A stretch of DNA of 45,897 bases from an uncultured Treponema sp. (GTDB taxonomy: Bacteria; Spirochaetota; Spirochaetia; Treponematales; Treponemataceae): contig CAMNBC010000005.1 in NCBI GenBank assembly GCA_946532115.1, positions 1-45,897 of the forward strand, given 5' to 3'. Made by a program: the position numbers and the translations under genes. This document shows, in pieces, positions 13,238 to 19,545 of the stretch (within the stretch, counting starts at the first letter, position 1; every line of letters begins with the position of its first letter). The notes beneath the pieces were generated by a model. The model saw nothing but the letters and a program-made list of their open reading frames with translations. It searched no databases and had not been told where the DNA came from.

Positions 13238-13313
13238 TTTATTTACCTCTCTTTACACTATTATAGTAACATGTTCCTCTTGGATTGTCAACACTTTTTT
13301 TAAAATTTTTTTT

Positions 13314-13351
13314 AAGAGTGGGAAACTACTCTGTGAGCATTTCCCACTCTT
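13314..13351 (-). other. Perfect 12-bp stem across a stop codon
   Basis: AAGAGTGGGAAA (13,314-13,325) / TTTCCCACTCTT (13,340-13,351), spanning the end of the 13,326 gene. No T run follows on either strand, so it is not a standard terminator; it may protect the mRNA end. Confidence 0.5.
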
Positions 13352-13499
13352 CCTGCGTGTTGCAGGAATAGGAGATCCAGCCTTCCTCTGGATCGAAGAC
13401 GTCCGCATACTTGAAGCCGCCGTCTTCATACCAGATCGCCCGATCGACCTTGACCGCAAACACTGTGCAGTATTCAGCGATGAGATTCATGTGTTCCAT
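13326..13499 (-). CDS. 57-aa acidic Trp-rich early protein
   Basis: MEHMNLIAEYCTVFAVKVDR, AIWYEDGGFKYADVFDPEEG, then WISYSCNTQEEWEMLTE. Two strand regions and an acidic helix. GGGAGGTAACATCT precedes the ATG. Promoter TTGACA 13,551-13,556, 16 bp, TATAAT 13,529-13,534. The -35 lies inside the end of the upstream gene. Stop TAG. Unknown. Confidence 0.65.
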   Translation of the reverse strand: MEHMNLIAEYCTVFAVKVDRAIWYEDGGFKYADVFDPEEGWISYSCNTQEEWEMLTE

Positions 13500-13541
13500 A
13501 GATGTTACCTCCCTTTCCTTACAATACCATTATAGCAGGTA

Positions 13542-13697
13542 TTAGTATTTTGTCAAGCCCCTGCAAGCATTTTTTGAAGATTTTTTCTTCTTATCTTCAA
13601 CAACCTTGTGTCCGAGTTTGCGCAGGTTGCGGTTGAGTTCCTCATTGCGCAGATTGTAGAATGTGACTGTTCCGTTTTCATTTCTCTTGGTTTTCAT
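13542..13697 (-). CDS. 51-aa basic early protein
   Basis: MKTKRNENGTVTFYNLRNEE, then a lysine-rich end (KVVEDKKKKSSKNACRG). AGAGGAGATAATACA precedes ATG 13,697; the longer frame upstream crosses the promoter and is rejected. Promoter TTGACA 13,744-13,749, 16 bp, TATACT 13,722-13,727. Its last codons contain the next gene's TTGACA. Unknown; the charge suggests nucleic-acid binding. Confidence 0.6.
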   Translation of the reverse strand: MKTKRNENGTVTFYNLRNEELNRNLRKLGHKVVEDKKKKSSKNACRGLTKY

Positions 13698-13729
13698 TGT
13701 ATTATCTCCTCTTACAATTATAGTATAAC

Positions 13730-13759
13730 ACAAAAAAAGAGTTTGTCAACTCTTTTTTT
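13730..13759 (-). terminator. Terminator whose loop is a -35 box
   Basis: Minus strand AAAAAAAGAGTT-gaca-AACTCTTTTTTT: a symmetric hairpin ending the 13,758 gene, with the TTGACA of the next promoter at its tip. Confidence 0.7.
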
Positions 13760-13994
13760 AAGCCATGAAGAGATTTTCTTCTGGTTCTTCAATTTCCCAT
13801 TCAAAGCCGTAGATTTCTTCCCACTGATTGAGAATTTCGCAGAACTTTGTTCGTGCGTATTCCTGCGCGCCCTCATAGTCATCTTCTTCAAAGCGTGCTT
13901 CATCATAGCCACCATCAGCAGAAATTGCAACACAGCACAGAGCGTCCATTAGAGCCGTAGCGAGTTCATTAGTCATCTTTACTTTTCTTTTCAT
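13758..13994 (-). CDS. 78-aa acidic early protein
   Basis: MKRKVKMTNELATALMDALC, then an acidic helical part (DEARFEEDDYEGAQEYARTK) and EEIYGFEWEIEEPEENLFMA. GAGAGGTAAGGAAA precedes the ATG. Promoter TTGACA 14,042-14,047, 16 bp, TACAAT 14,020-14,025. Highly acidic, as seen in DNA-mimic or host-takeover proteins; that role is speculation. TAA stop. Confidence 0.65.
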   Translation of the reverse strand: MKRKVKMTNELATALMDALCCVAISADGGYDEARFEEDDYEGAQEYARTKFCEILNQWEEIYGFEWEIEEPEENLFMA

Positions 13995-14060
13995 TTTCCT
14001 TACCTCTCTTTACAATACTATTGTATCATGTTTAGAATGAATGTCAAGCATTTTTTTAAA

Positions 14061-14110
14061 AGATCTTGCGCTTGGCGCTCAACCCGATCGGATTAAGCGC
14101 CTGGGCGCAT
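14061..14110 (-). terminator. Strong hairpin after the 14,117 gene
   Basis: Minus strand GGCGCTTAATCCGATCGGGTTGAGCGCC-type stem (given here as GGCGCT/AGCGCC) with CCGATCGG in the loop. Only a short TTTT follows. The same CCGATCGG loop occurs near 5484. Confidence 0.5.
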
Positions 14111-14116
14111 ACTCTA

Positions 14117-14236
14117 TTATTCAATGATGAAGTTAATCAGCGAGAGAATCGCTATTACCCACGCGCCGACAGTGGGATTAATGAGCATGATACCTGCGCC
14201 GAGTGCGAATCCTGCAAGTGTCAAAATCTTTTCCAT
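14117..14236 (-). CDS. 39-aa membrane protein
   Basis: MEKILTLAGFALGAGIMLIN PTVGAWVIAILSLINFIIE: two short hydrophobic segments joined at Pro-Thr, a holin-like or small inner-membrane hairpin. GAGAGGTAAAGAAAA precedes the ATG. Promoter TTGACA 14,286-14,291 in a palindrome, 17 bp, TATTAT 14,263-14,268. TAA then TAG. Confidence 0.6.
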   Translation of the reverse strand: MEKILTLAGFALGAGIMLINPTVGAWVIAILSLINFIIE

Positions 14237-14299
14237 TTTTCTTTACCTCTCTTTACACTATTATAATAGCATAGAAGAAAAGTGCTGTCAAGCACTTTT

Positions 14300-14458
14300 T
14301 TACTTTTCTTCTTCAATTTCCATGATGTTTTCATCTATTACGTCAATGTCATCGACTTCAATTCCTTCCCAGAATCCCTCGGTGGTCAGACGTCCTTTTT
14401 CCAGAAACCATGCATCATCTTCGTACTCTACAATCAGTGTTACAACAGCCTTTTTCAT
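14300..14458 (-). CDS. 52-aa acidic early protein
   Basis: MKKAVVTLIVEYEDDAWFLE, KGRLTTEGFWEGIEVDDIDV, IDENIMEIEEEK. Strands with a very acidic C-terminus. GAGAGGTAAGGAAA precedes the ATG. Promoter TTGACA 14,511-14,516, 17 bp, TATTAT 14,488-14,493. Its last codons (AGAAGAAAAGT) can pair with the spacer of the next promoter, enclosing the -35. Unknown. Confidence 0.65.
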   Translation of the reverse strand: MKKAVVTLIVEYEDDAWFLEKGRLTTEGFWEGIEVDDIDVIDENIMEIEEEK

Positions 14459-14534
14459 TTTCCTTACCTCTCTTTTCTTACAATACTATAATAGCAGAAG
14501 GGGTCGAACTTGTCAACCCCTTTTTTGAAGATTT

Positions 14535-14708
14535 TTACTCTTCATTAATGAATCCGCAGACAGGGCAGAGTTCTTTTTCAAGATCCTCCGCAGTCCAGTC
14601 GCATTCGTAGATAGGTTCACCACATTCGGGGCATTCGTAGAATCTTTCATCCCAGTCAACGTAACCACCATAGATTTTTTCAACGATACGAGCATTAATT
14701 TCCCACAT
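14535..14708 (-). CDS. 57-aa zinc-ribbon early protein
   Basis: MWEINARIVEKIYGGYVDWD, then CPECG at 26-30, C36 and CPVCG at 48-52: a zinc ribbon of the rubredoxin-like type. GGGAGGTAATACCT precedes the ATG. Promoter TTGACA 14,758-14,763, 17 bp, TATTGT 14,735-14,740. Stop TAA. Likely nucleic-acid or RNA-polymerase contact, unproven. Confidence 0.7.
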   Translation of the reverse strand: MWEINARIVEKIYGGYVDWDERFYECPECGEPIYECDWTAEDLEKELCPVCGFINEE

Positions 14709-14808
14709 AGGTATTACCTCCCTCTTACACTAATACAATACCACTTTTGGAGCGTGCTGTCAAGGGTTTTGGGATAAATTTTTTTTATAAAAAATTGCGA
14801 AAAAATGC

Positions 14809-14905
14809 TTGACAAAATGTCGGGGGTATGGTACAATGGAAAATTCGTCGCGCCTGGCCCGTGGGCGCGACGCCAATTGTATCATGGAACGAAACCAAAA
14901 GTCAA
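14809..14905. promoter_or_regulatory. Convergent promoters around a G+C-rich hairpin
   Basis: Rightward: TTGACA 14,809-14,814, 17 bp, TACAAT 14,832-14,837. Leftward: TTGACT near 14,900, 18 bp, TACAAT near 14,880. Between them CGTCGCGCC/GGCGCGACG (14,846-14,872), so the hairpin would be at the 5' end of both transcripts. Confidence 0.6.
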
Positions 14906-14965
14906 GTAGAAATTGCAAAAATAATTCTAAAATTTTTTCTCATTCCAAAATGGTAAACGGAAAAA

Positions 14966-15379
14966 TCAACCCCAAAGTTCGGCGGGGTCGATTGCAATAC
15001 CTTTCCAAGTCTTGCGGATTTCAGCGTTGTCATCAATCAGAATTGCGTTAGCAGAACCTTTCAGATTTTTGTTGTTCCCATACTTGCGATAAATGCGCTT
15101 TGTGATAGTGGGGAAGTACAGGTCAAGCCAACGATTTTTTACTTCTTCAACTCTTTTGCAGAAATCTTCATCCGCGCCTTTCGGGGTCATACTCAATACA
15201 ACGATTTCAAAATCAGAAGCAGGGTAGCGGAATCTGAGGTCATTTTCAGTAATGATTCGAAAATCACCCCAAAATACCGATTCATCACCCGAGAGCAATC
15301 TTTCAAGCCAGTTTTCGCGGTGATACAGGTCGAAGATTGTTCCATCCATGTCAAGGTATACTTTCTGTCTTTTTTTCAT
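14966..15379 (-). CDS. HAD-family phosphatase (5'-nucleotidase-like)
   Basis: 137 aa. HAD motif I YLDMDGTIFDLY (D10 nucleophile, D12), motif II VLSMTP (S63), a lysine-rich stretch near 94-105 for motif III and ILIDDNAE (D116, D117) as motif IV. It resembles small phage deoxyribonucleotidase-like or polynucleotide-phosphatase HADs, possibly acting on nucleotides. GAGGGAGGAAATAGAAA precedes the ATG. Promoter TTGACA 15,432-15,437, 16 bp, TATAAT 15,410-15,415. Stop is TGA (14,966-14,968) within a terminator (ACCCC/GGGGT then TTTTT). Confidence 0.8.
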   Translation of the reverse strand: MKKRQKVYLDMDGTIFDLYHRENWLERLLSGDESVFWGDFRIITENDLRFRYPASDFEIVVLSMTPKGADEDFCKRVEEVKNRWLDLYFPTITKRIYRKYGNNKNLKGSANAILIDDNAEIRKTWKGIAIDPAELWG

Positions 15380-15460
15380 TTTCTATTTCCTCCCTCTTGG
15401 TACAATACTATTATAGCAGTTCTAAAAGGAATGTCAATAGATTTTTGAAACTTTTTTAAT

Positions 15461-15658
15461 TTATTTATACAGATACCGATACTGATTTAAAATGTAATTA
15501 TCTTCAAAATTAATTTCATTTTTTAATTCTCGATTTTCATTCTCAAGTTCTTTAATTCTTAATTTAAGATTTCTAATTTCATCTAATGCATCTTCATAAT
15601 TTTGTCTATACAATTCACAATAATCAATTTTCGGTTCAGTTTTTATCCATTTTTCCAT
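15461..15658 (-). CDS. 65-aa coiled-coil early protein
   Basis: MEKWIKTEPKIDYCELYRQN, then a clear coiled coil with leucines and asparagines at heptad positions (IRNLKLRIKELENENRELKN). More A+T-rich than its neighbours. GAGAGGTAAGAATT precedes the ATG. Promoter TTTACA 15,702-15,707, 17 bp, TATAAT 15,679-15,684. TAA stop. Probably a dimerising adaptor. Confidence 0.65.
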   Translation of the reverse strand: MEKWIKTEPKIDYCELYRQNYEDALDEIRNLKLRIKELENENRELKNEINFEDNYILNQYRYLYK

Positions 15659-15717
15659 AATTCTTACCTCTCATAATTATTATAACATTTATTTTATTGT
15701 TTGTAAAGAAAAACTGC

Positions 15718-16401
15718 TCAATTTGCATAGAGCAGTTTTCTCATCGGCTTGTGTTGAGCGAAGCATTTTGCGGTGATTGCCACTTCAATCAGTACATCAT
15801 CCAGGCCCTGATGTTCTTCGTTGAACTCATTCTGTCCTGTAATGTAGCGGTACAGTGTCTGCGCGTCTGATTTCAACATACCTTTTGCGGTGAGGTATCC
15901 GTTTTTTTCGCAGAACTTGCGGTAAGACTTTTGTTTTACGATTGTATCGCGTGCCATTTTCAGTGAATCATAGACCGGAATGCCATACGGCAGGAAGTAC
16001 CGAGTTTTTGATTTTGTCACATAGCGGATTGTCTTTTTCAGTGTATTGTCATCGAATCTGCTGTTGTGGGCAATGATTGCCTTGACATTGTACTCTTTAC
16101 AGAGTTCAGCGACAATCTTTTTTGCGGTGTAGATACCGACCATCTGCCGAGTGCCCGCCTTGAGCGCTTTCTCATACTTTGGTAACTTGTCGGCGTAGTA
16201 TGCGCTCTTCATCAGTTCACGTTCGCCGCAGTAAATATCCGCGATTACCAGCGAACGAGTCGCATATATATGGCCGTGCTTGTCATGGACCGCCACCCCC
16301 AGGTCATAGGTCAGGGCGTCATTCATGTCATTCTTGCGAGTGTTGGCAGTTTCGGTGTCAATAGTCATGTAGTAGGTAATGCGCTTGTCAATCTTTGTCA
16401 T
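15718..16401 (-). CDS. DEDDh-type 3'-5' exonuclease (second copy)
   Basis: 227 aa, the same length as the 10,905 paralogue. Motif I TIDTET (D15, E17), motif II AHNSRFD (D117), motif III H197-x4-D202 (HQGLDD). Shared blocks such as YRKFCEKNGYL and the LYRYI/AYRYI segment show common origin. GGGAGAGATAAACACT precedes the ATG. Promoter TTGACA 16,451-16,456, 16 bp, TATAAT 16,429-16,434. It stops at TGA (15,718-15,720), which sits in terminator AAAACTGCT/GAGCAGTTTTT. Confidence 0.85.
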   Translation of the reverse strand: MTKIDKRITYYMTIDTETANTRKNDMNDALTYDLGVAVHDKHGHIYATRSLVIADIYCGERELMKSAYYADKLPKYEKALKAGTRQMVGIYTAKKIVAELCKEYNVKAIIAHNSRFDDNTLKKTIRYVTKSKTRYFLPYGIPVYDSLKMARDTIVKQKSYRKFCEKNGYLTAKGMLKSDAQTLYRYITGQNEFNEEHQGLDDVLIEVAITAKCFAQHKPMRKLLYAN

Positions 16402-16543
16402 AGTGTTTATCTCTCCCTTACAGATACTATTATACTACTTCTGGCAGTGGTGTCAAGCATTTTGACGAAATTTTTTTATGAAAATTTTTTCAGTGGCGCC
16501 TTTCGGGATTTGCGAAATTTTTTAATTTTTTTGCGATTTGCTC

Positions 16544-16690
16544 TTGACTTTTTTGCCTATGTGTGATACTTTTGAAAATCGCGCCGCCGGCCAGTTGCAC
16601 GCGCGTCGGCGGCGCGGCCGCGGCCATATAGGATGGCACGCTAGGACCCGTTGTTATTTCTGGCAGGGTATTGACCTCTTTTTCTCTCTA
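16544..16690. promoter_or_regulatory. G+C-rich hairpin and control region
   Basis: A weak rightward promoter (TTGACT 16,544-16,549, TACTTT near 16,567) precedes CGCGCCGCCG (16,580-16,589) / CGGCGGCGCG (16,607-16,616). Then GGCACGCTAGGACCCGTTGT, a repeat of the GGCACGCT unit at 8962. A leftward TATACTATAAT with -35 near 16,720 gives a leader without an obvious gene. Confidence 0.45.
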
Positions 16691-16748
16691 CAATTATAGT
16701 ATAACACAGATTTCGTATTTGTCAACACTTTTTTAAAAAATTATCGCT

Positions 16749-16877
16749 TTACAGTGCGATAATTTCGACTCTCGCTTTTGGGAAGCGTCTTGCGAGTTGA
16801 TCCCGCAGGTCGACTGCTTCGCCGTAGCGCTTGAATCTGTTCATGTATTTACCGTTCATTCTTACTTCGTATTTCAT
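16749..16877 (-). CDS. 42-aa basic early protein
   Basis: MKYEVRMNGKYMNRFKRYGE AVDLRDQLARRFPKARVEIIAL: strand, helix, strand. This is a type of small phage protein of unknown role. GAGAGGTAACACC precedes the ATG. Promoter TTGACA 16,925-16,930, 17 bp, TATTAT 16,902-16,907. The TAA stop is in the loop of terminator ATTATCGC/GCGATAATTTTTT. Confidence 0.65.
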   Translation of the reverse strand: MKYEVRMNGKYMNRFKRYGEAVDLRDQLARRFPKARVEIIAL

Positions 16878-16914
16878 GGTGTTACCTCTCTTTCCATAAT
16901 TATAATAGCACACA

Positions 16915-16940
16915 TTAAAAAGGCTGTCAAGCCTTTTTAC
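16915..16940 (-). promoter_or_regulatory. Terminator-promoter overlap (-35 in hairpin loop)
   Basis: Minus AAAAAGGCT-tgac-AGCCTTTTTA. The hairpin with its T run can end the 16,927 gene, its loop is the TTGACA of the 16,749 gene, and the TGA stop codon lies within that same box. Confidence 0.65.
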
Positions 16941-17052
16941 GAAGAATTTTTACGATTTTTTCTTCAATTGTCATCAGTGCCCAAGTGAGCAGAGCCAGCG
17001 GAGCGGCGATGATGATAATTCCGAAGTTGTGAGCGATTAACCAAGCGTACAT
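16927..17052 (-). CDS. 41-aa membrane protein
   Basis: MYAWLIAHNFGIIIIAAPLA LLTWALM then a basic tail (TIEEKIVKILRKKA): one membrane helix with cytoplasmic basic end. GAGAGGTAAAAAAAAT precedes the ATG. Promoter TTGACA 17,103-17,108, 17 bp, TAATAT 17,080-17,085. The stop TGA (16,927-16,929) is part of the next TTGACA. Confidence 0.6.
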   Translation of the reverse strand: MYAWLIAHNFGIIIIAAPLALLTWALMTIEEKIVKILRKKA

Positions 17053-17122
17053 TTTTTTTACCTCTCTTTATCTACTATTATATTATCATAGTTTTTAATT
17101 GTTGTCAACTATGAATTTTATA

Positions 17123-17345
17123 AGTTAGCCTTGACTAACTGCGCGCCAGCCCTGGTTAGTGTAAACTAACCCAGCAGCGCAAAAACTTGTGAAAATTATA
17201 ACTTTCACAAACTTTTGCTTTTGGATTAGTTGGATTTCCAACTATTTTCGGGAAAAAGTTAGTCTTGACAAACTCGCAATCTTGTGAACAAAAATTATCT
17301 TGTGAATTATTTCACAATTTTTTCGGATCGTTAGCGGTAACTAAC
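17123..17345. promoter_or_regulatory. Dense operator cluster, three families
   Basis: AGTTAGCCTTGACTAACT (17,123-17,140), GTTAGTGTAAACTAAC (17,155-17,170), AGTTGGATTTCCAACT (17,228-17,243, perfect), AGTTAGTCTTGACAAACT (17,257-17,274), TTGTGAATTATTTCACAA (17,300-17,317) and GTTAGCGGTAACTAAC (17,330-17,345). No gene in this stretch. Confidence 0.7.
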
Positions 17346-17377
17346 TTATAGCGTAAAAAAATGGCTTTAAGCCATTT

Positions 17378-17668
17378 TTAGATATCGTATGATGCGTATC
17401 CGATAATTACCGAGAACCCGTCGAACTGATATTCTTCATACAGGCTTTCGTCATCGTGATGAATTGCTTCTTTATCAAGCCATTTAACGAAGGCTTCCAT
17501 CATACGGTAGTTGACAATATCACGAATAATTTCATCGTTATTTTTGTCAAGTCCTTCATAGTCGTTAATCGTTACATCATAGCAGTTATCGCGCTTATAG
17601 AAATACAGGTCGTCGCTTTCTTCAAGTGTTCCGAGGAATTCATTCAGTGTCATTTCAGCGTTTGTCAT
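17378..17668 (-). CDS. 96-aa acidic early protein
   Basis: MTNAEMTLNEFLGTLEESDD, then YFYKRDNCYDVTINDYEGLD and a helical part (MMEAFVKWLDKEAIHHDDES); it ends GFSVIIGYASYDI. Highly acidic; strand-helix mix. GGGAGGTCATACAAA precedes the ATG. Promoter TTGTAA 17,719-17,724, 17 bp, TATATT 17,696-17,701. TAA in terminator AAATGGC/GCCATTTTTTT. Unknown. Confidence 0.65.
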   Translation of the reverse strand: MTNAEMTLNEFLGTLEESDDLYFYKRDNCYDVTINDYEGLDKNNDEIIRDIVNYRMMEAFVKWLDKEAIHHDDESLYEEYQFDGFSVIIGYASYDI

Positions 17669-17869
17669 TTTGTATGACCTCCCTTAACTGTCTATAATAT
17701 ACCACAGGTATAGGCTTATTACAATAGGTTAAGCGTAATTTATTGATTTTTTTTACGATTTTTTATAGAAAGTTATGAAACATTTTCAGTTTCTTACATT
17801 TTTTGAAAAAGTTTTACATTTTACTTCTGGGATTTTTATACTTTTTTGTGCTTTTTTCGCAATTTATCC

Positions 17870-17925
17870 TTGACTTTGTGAGCCGCATCCCTTATAATTT
17901 TTTCGGATCGTTAGCGATAACTAAC
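17870..17925 (+). promoter_or_regulatory. Rightward promoter with downstream operator
   Basis: TTGACT 17,870-17,875, 17 bp, TATAAT 17,893-17,898, then TTTTTTCGGATC and GTTAGCGATAACTAAC (17,910-17,925). It faces the 3' end of the 17,950 gene. Nothing coding follows on this strand. Confidence 0.75.
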
Positions 17926-17949
17926 TCTTTTTACAAAAAAAACTCTTTT

Positions 17950-18120
17950 TTAGAGTTTTCCTGTTTTGAGAAATCTTTCAGCCTGTTCCGGTGTTGCCCA
18001 GAAGATCTGCGGCTGGACTCTTTCGTTGAAGCCTTTTTCTTTTTCAGCCTGTTCTCTTGTTGTATAGATTACCTGTAATTCGTTTCTCCAGTATGTTGCG
18101 TATCCTTCAAGTCTTGTCAT
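17950..18120 (-). CDS. 56-aa early protein
   Basis: MTRLEGYATYWRNELQVIYT TREQAEKEKGFNERVQPQIF WATPEQAERFLKTGKL. Two strand-helix halves; the TREQAEK and TPEQAERF segments look like an internal duplication. GAGGAGAAAAAGAAA precedes the ATG. Promoter TTGCAA 18,175-18,180, 17 bp, TATATT 18,152-18,157. TAA in the loop of terminator AAAACTC/GAGTTTTTTTT. Unknown. Confidence 0.65.
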   Translation of the reverse strand: MTRLEGYATYWRNELQVIYTTREQAEKEKGFNERVQPQIFWATPEQAERFLKTGKL

Positions 18121-18284
18121 TTTCTTTTTCTCCTCTTCTCTTTACACTTATAATATACCATAGCCTATACTGTATTGCAACCCATGCGGCGCAATTTCTC
18201 TAAAATTAGCGTATTTTTTTAAGAAATTTATGAAAACTTTTCAGGATTTTTCAGAAATTTGTAAGCATTTTCATAAAATTGTTC

Positions 18285-18339
18285 TTGACTTCTGGTGTGC
18301 TATGCCTTATAATTTTTCGGATCGTTAGCGATAACTAAC
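18285..18339 (+). promoter_or_regulatory. Rightward promoter with downstream operator
   Basis: TTGACT 18,285-18,290, 17 bp, TATAAT 18,308-18,313, then TTTTCGGATC and GTTAGCGATAACTAAC (18,324-18,339). Same layout as at 17,870. Confidence 0.75.
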
Positions 18340-18364
18340 TGTGAACATTAAAAAAAGAAGATTT

Positions 18365-18553
18365 TTAATCTTCTTCTTCTACCTCATTCGGCAGAGTCCA
18401 GCCGCACAGGTCGATTGCATTATCCTGCCAGTCAGAGCGTTCTCTAACATCATTAACCTTGACGGCCAGTGAGAGAATAGAATCTTCGAGGACAACTTCA
18501 GCGTTCTGATTTTCAATTGCCTGCAGGCGAGTGATGAGTTCTTTAACTGTCAT
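18365..18553 (-). CDS. 62-aa early protein
   Basis: MTVKELITRLQAIENQNAEV VLEDSILSLAVKVNDVRERS, then DWQDNAIDLCGWTLPNEVEEED. The TVKELITRLQAI..NAEVVLE start is a common type of small phage protein of unknown role. AAAGGAGAAAATCAAA precedes the ATG. Promoter TTGTAT 18,609-18,614, 16 bp, TATAAT 18,587-18,592. The TAA overlaps terminator GAAGATT/AATCTTCTTTTTTT. Confidence 0.7.
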   Translation of the reverse strand: MTVKELITRLQAIENQNAEVVLEDSILSLAVKVNDVRERSDWQDNAIDLCGWTLPNEVEEED

Positions 18554-18719
18554 TTTGATTTTCTCCTTTATCTCTTTACAATTATTATTATACGCGTATT
18601 ATTGTAAAATACAAGTAGTACAAACAAAAAAATACTTTTTCCGCACATTTTTTAGAGAAATTTATGAAACATTTTTCAGGATTTTCATAATTTTGCAAAA
18701 ACTTTCATCAAATTTACGC

Positions 18720-18774
18720 TTGACTTCTGGAGGTATCTTGTGGTAAAATTTTCGGGTCGTTAACGATAACTAAC
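18720..18774 (+). promoter_or_regulatory. Rightward promoter with downstream operator
   Basis: TTGACT 18,720-18,725, 18 bp, TAAAAT 18,744-18,749, TTTTCGGGTC and GTTAACGATAACTAAC (18,759-18,774). Confidence 0.65.
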
Positions 18775-18793
18775 TTACTGTATTAAAAAAAAC

Positions 18794-18940
18794 TCAGAGG
18801 TGAATCCTCAGAGTTTCTTTTGTTTCTTTCTTGTAGATGTACATTGTGTTGTTCTTGATGATTCTCAGATATTTGTCGCTTTCTTCGTAGTGGATAATTC
18901 CTGTAAGTCCGTATTTCTTTGCGAGTTCCTGTACTGTCAT
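18794..18940 (-). CDS. 48-aa early protein
   Basis: MTVQELAKKYGLTGIIHYEE SDKYLRIIKNNTMYIYKKET KETLRIHL. The first 20 residues look like a short helix-turn-helix; the rest is strands. GAGGGAGGAACAAAAA precedes ATG 18,940; the longer frame upstream crosses the promoter and is rejected. Promoter TTGACA 18,990-18,995, 16 bp, TATACT 18,968-18,973. It ends at TGA inside terminator ACTCTGAGG/CCTCTGAGTTTTTTT. Confidence 0.65.
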   Translation of the reverse strand: MTVQELAKKYGLTGIIHYEESDKYLRIIKNNTMYIYKKETKETLRIHL

Positions 18941-19058
18941 TTTTTGTTCCTCCCTCTTTACAATTATAGTATAGCACACTTTTGGAGTATGTCAATACTT
19001 TTGACAAAAAAAGTTTTAGGAATTGCAAAAAAATTTTTAAAAAATTGTAATTTTCTGC

Positions 19059-19114
19059 TTGACTTTGCGGGCTGGGTATGGTAGAATTTTTTCGGACCGT
19101 TAGTGGTGGCTAAC
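19059..19114 (+). promoter_or_regulatory. Rightward promoter with downstream operator
   Basis: TTGACT 19,059-19,064, 17 bp, TAGAAT 19,082-19,087, TTTTTTCGGACC and GTTAGTGGTGGCTAAC (19,099-19,114, imperfect). Confidence 0.65.
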
Positions 19115-19141
19115 TCACAATGTAAAAAAAACCTTGCTTTT

Positions 19142-19447
19142 TCAAGCGAGGTTGTATTTCATTGTCTGATGTTCTCTTGCGATGTTTATTACTTTCTGTA
19201 CCTCTTCTGTGATCTCTGTGAAGTATCTTCTTATCTGTCCGGGTCTTGCGATGAGTTTTGTTATCATCTTGTGTGTTCTTTCGTTTCTGATAATGATTAT
19301 TCCTGTTGTTGTTATTGTGTGAAGTTCTGCTCCGTTTCTGTGTCCTCTGTCAACTCTTACTGTTGTGATTTCTTTTCCTGTACCGATCTGTCTGATGATT
19401 TCTTCTCTTGCTTTTCTATCTTCTGTGTAGTGTCTGCTCTGTGTCAT
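19142..19447 (-). CDS. 101-aa basic early protein
   Basis: MTQSRHYTEDRKAREEIIRQ, strands (EITTVRVDRGHRNGAELHTI), TTGIIIIRNERTHKMITKLI ARPGQIRRYF, then a helix. The ..II..N..THKMITKLIARPGQI.RY.. block is a recurring type in Bacillota phages, I believe without known function. AAGGAGAGATAAGAAG precedes ATG 19,447. Promoter TTGACA 19,494-19,499, 16 bp, TATACT 19,472-19,477. Stop TGA is in terminator AACCTCGCTT/AAGCAAGGTTTTTTT. Confidence 0.7.
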   Translation of the reverse strand: MTQSRHYTEDRKAREEIIRQIGTGKEITTVRVDRGHRNGAELHTITTTGIIIIRNERTHKMITKLIARPGQIRRYFTEITEEVQKVINIAREHQTMKYNLA

Positions 19448-19545
19448 CTTCTTATCTCTCCTTACACTTATAGTATAGCACATTCTCACGCAGTGTCAAT
19501 ACTTTTAGGAAAAAAAGTTTTTTGTGTTTTTTGCAAAATTTGTTG

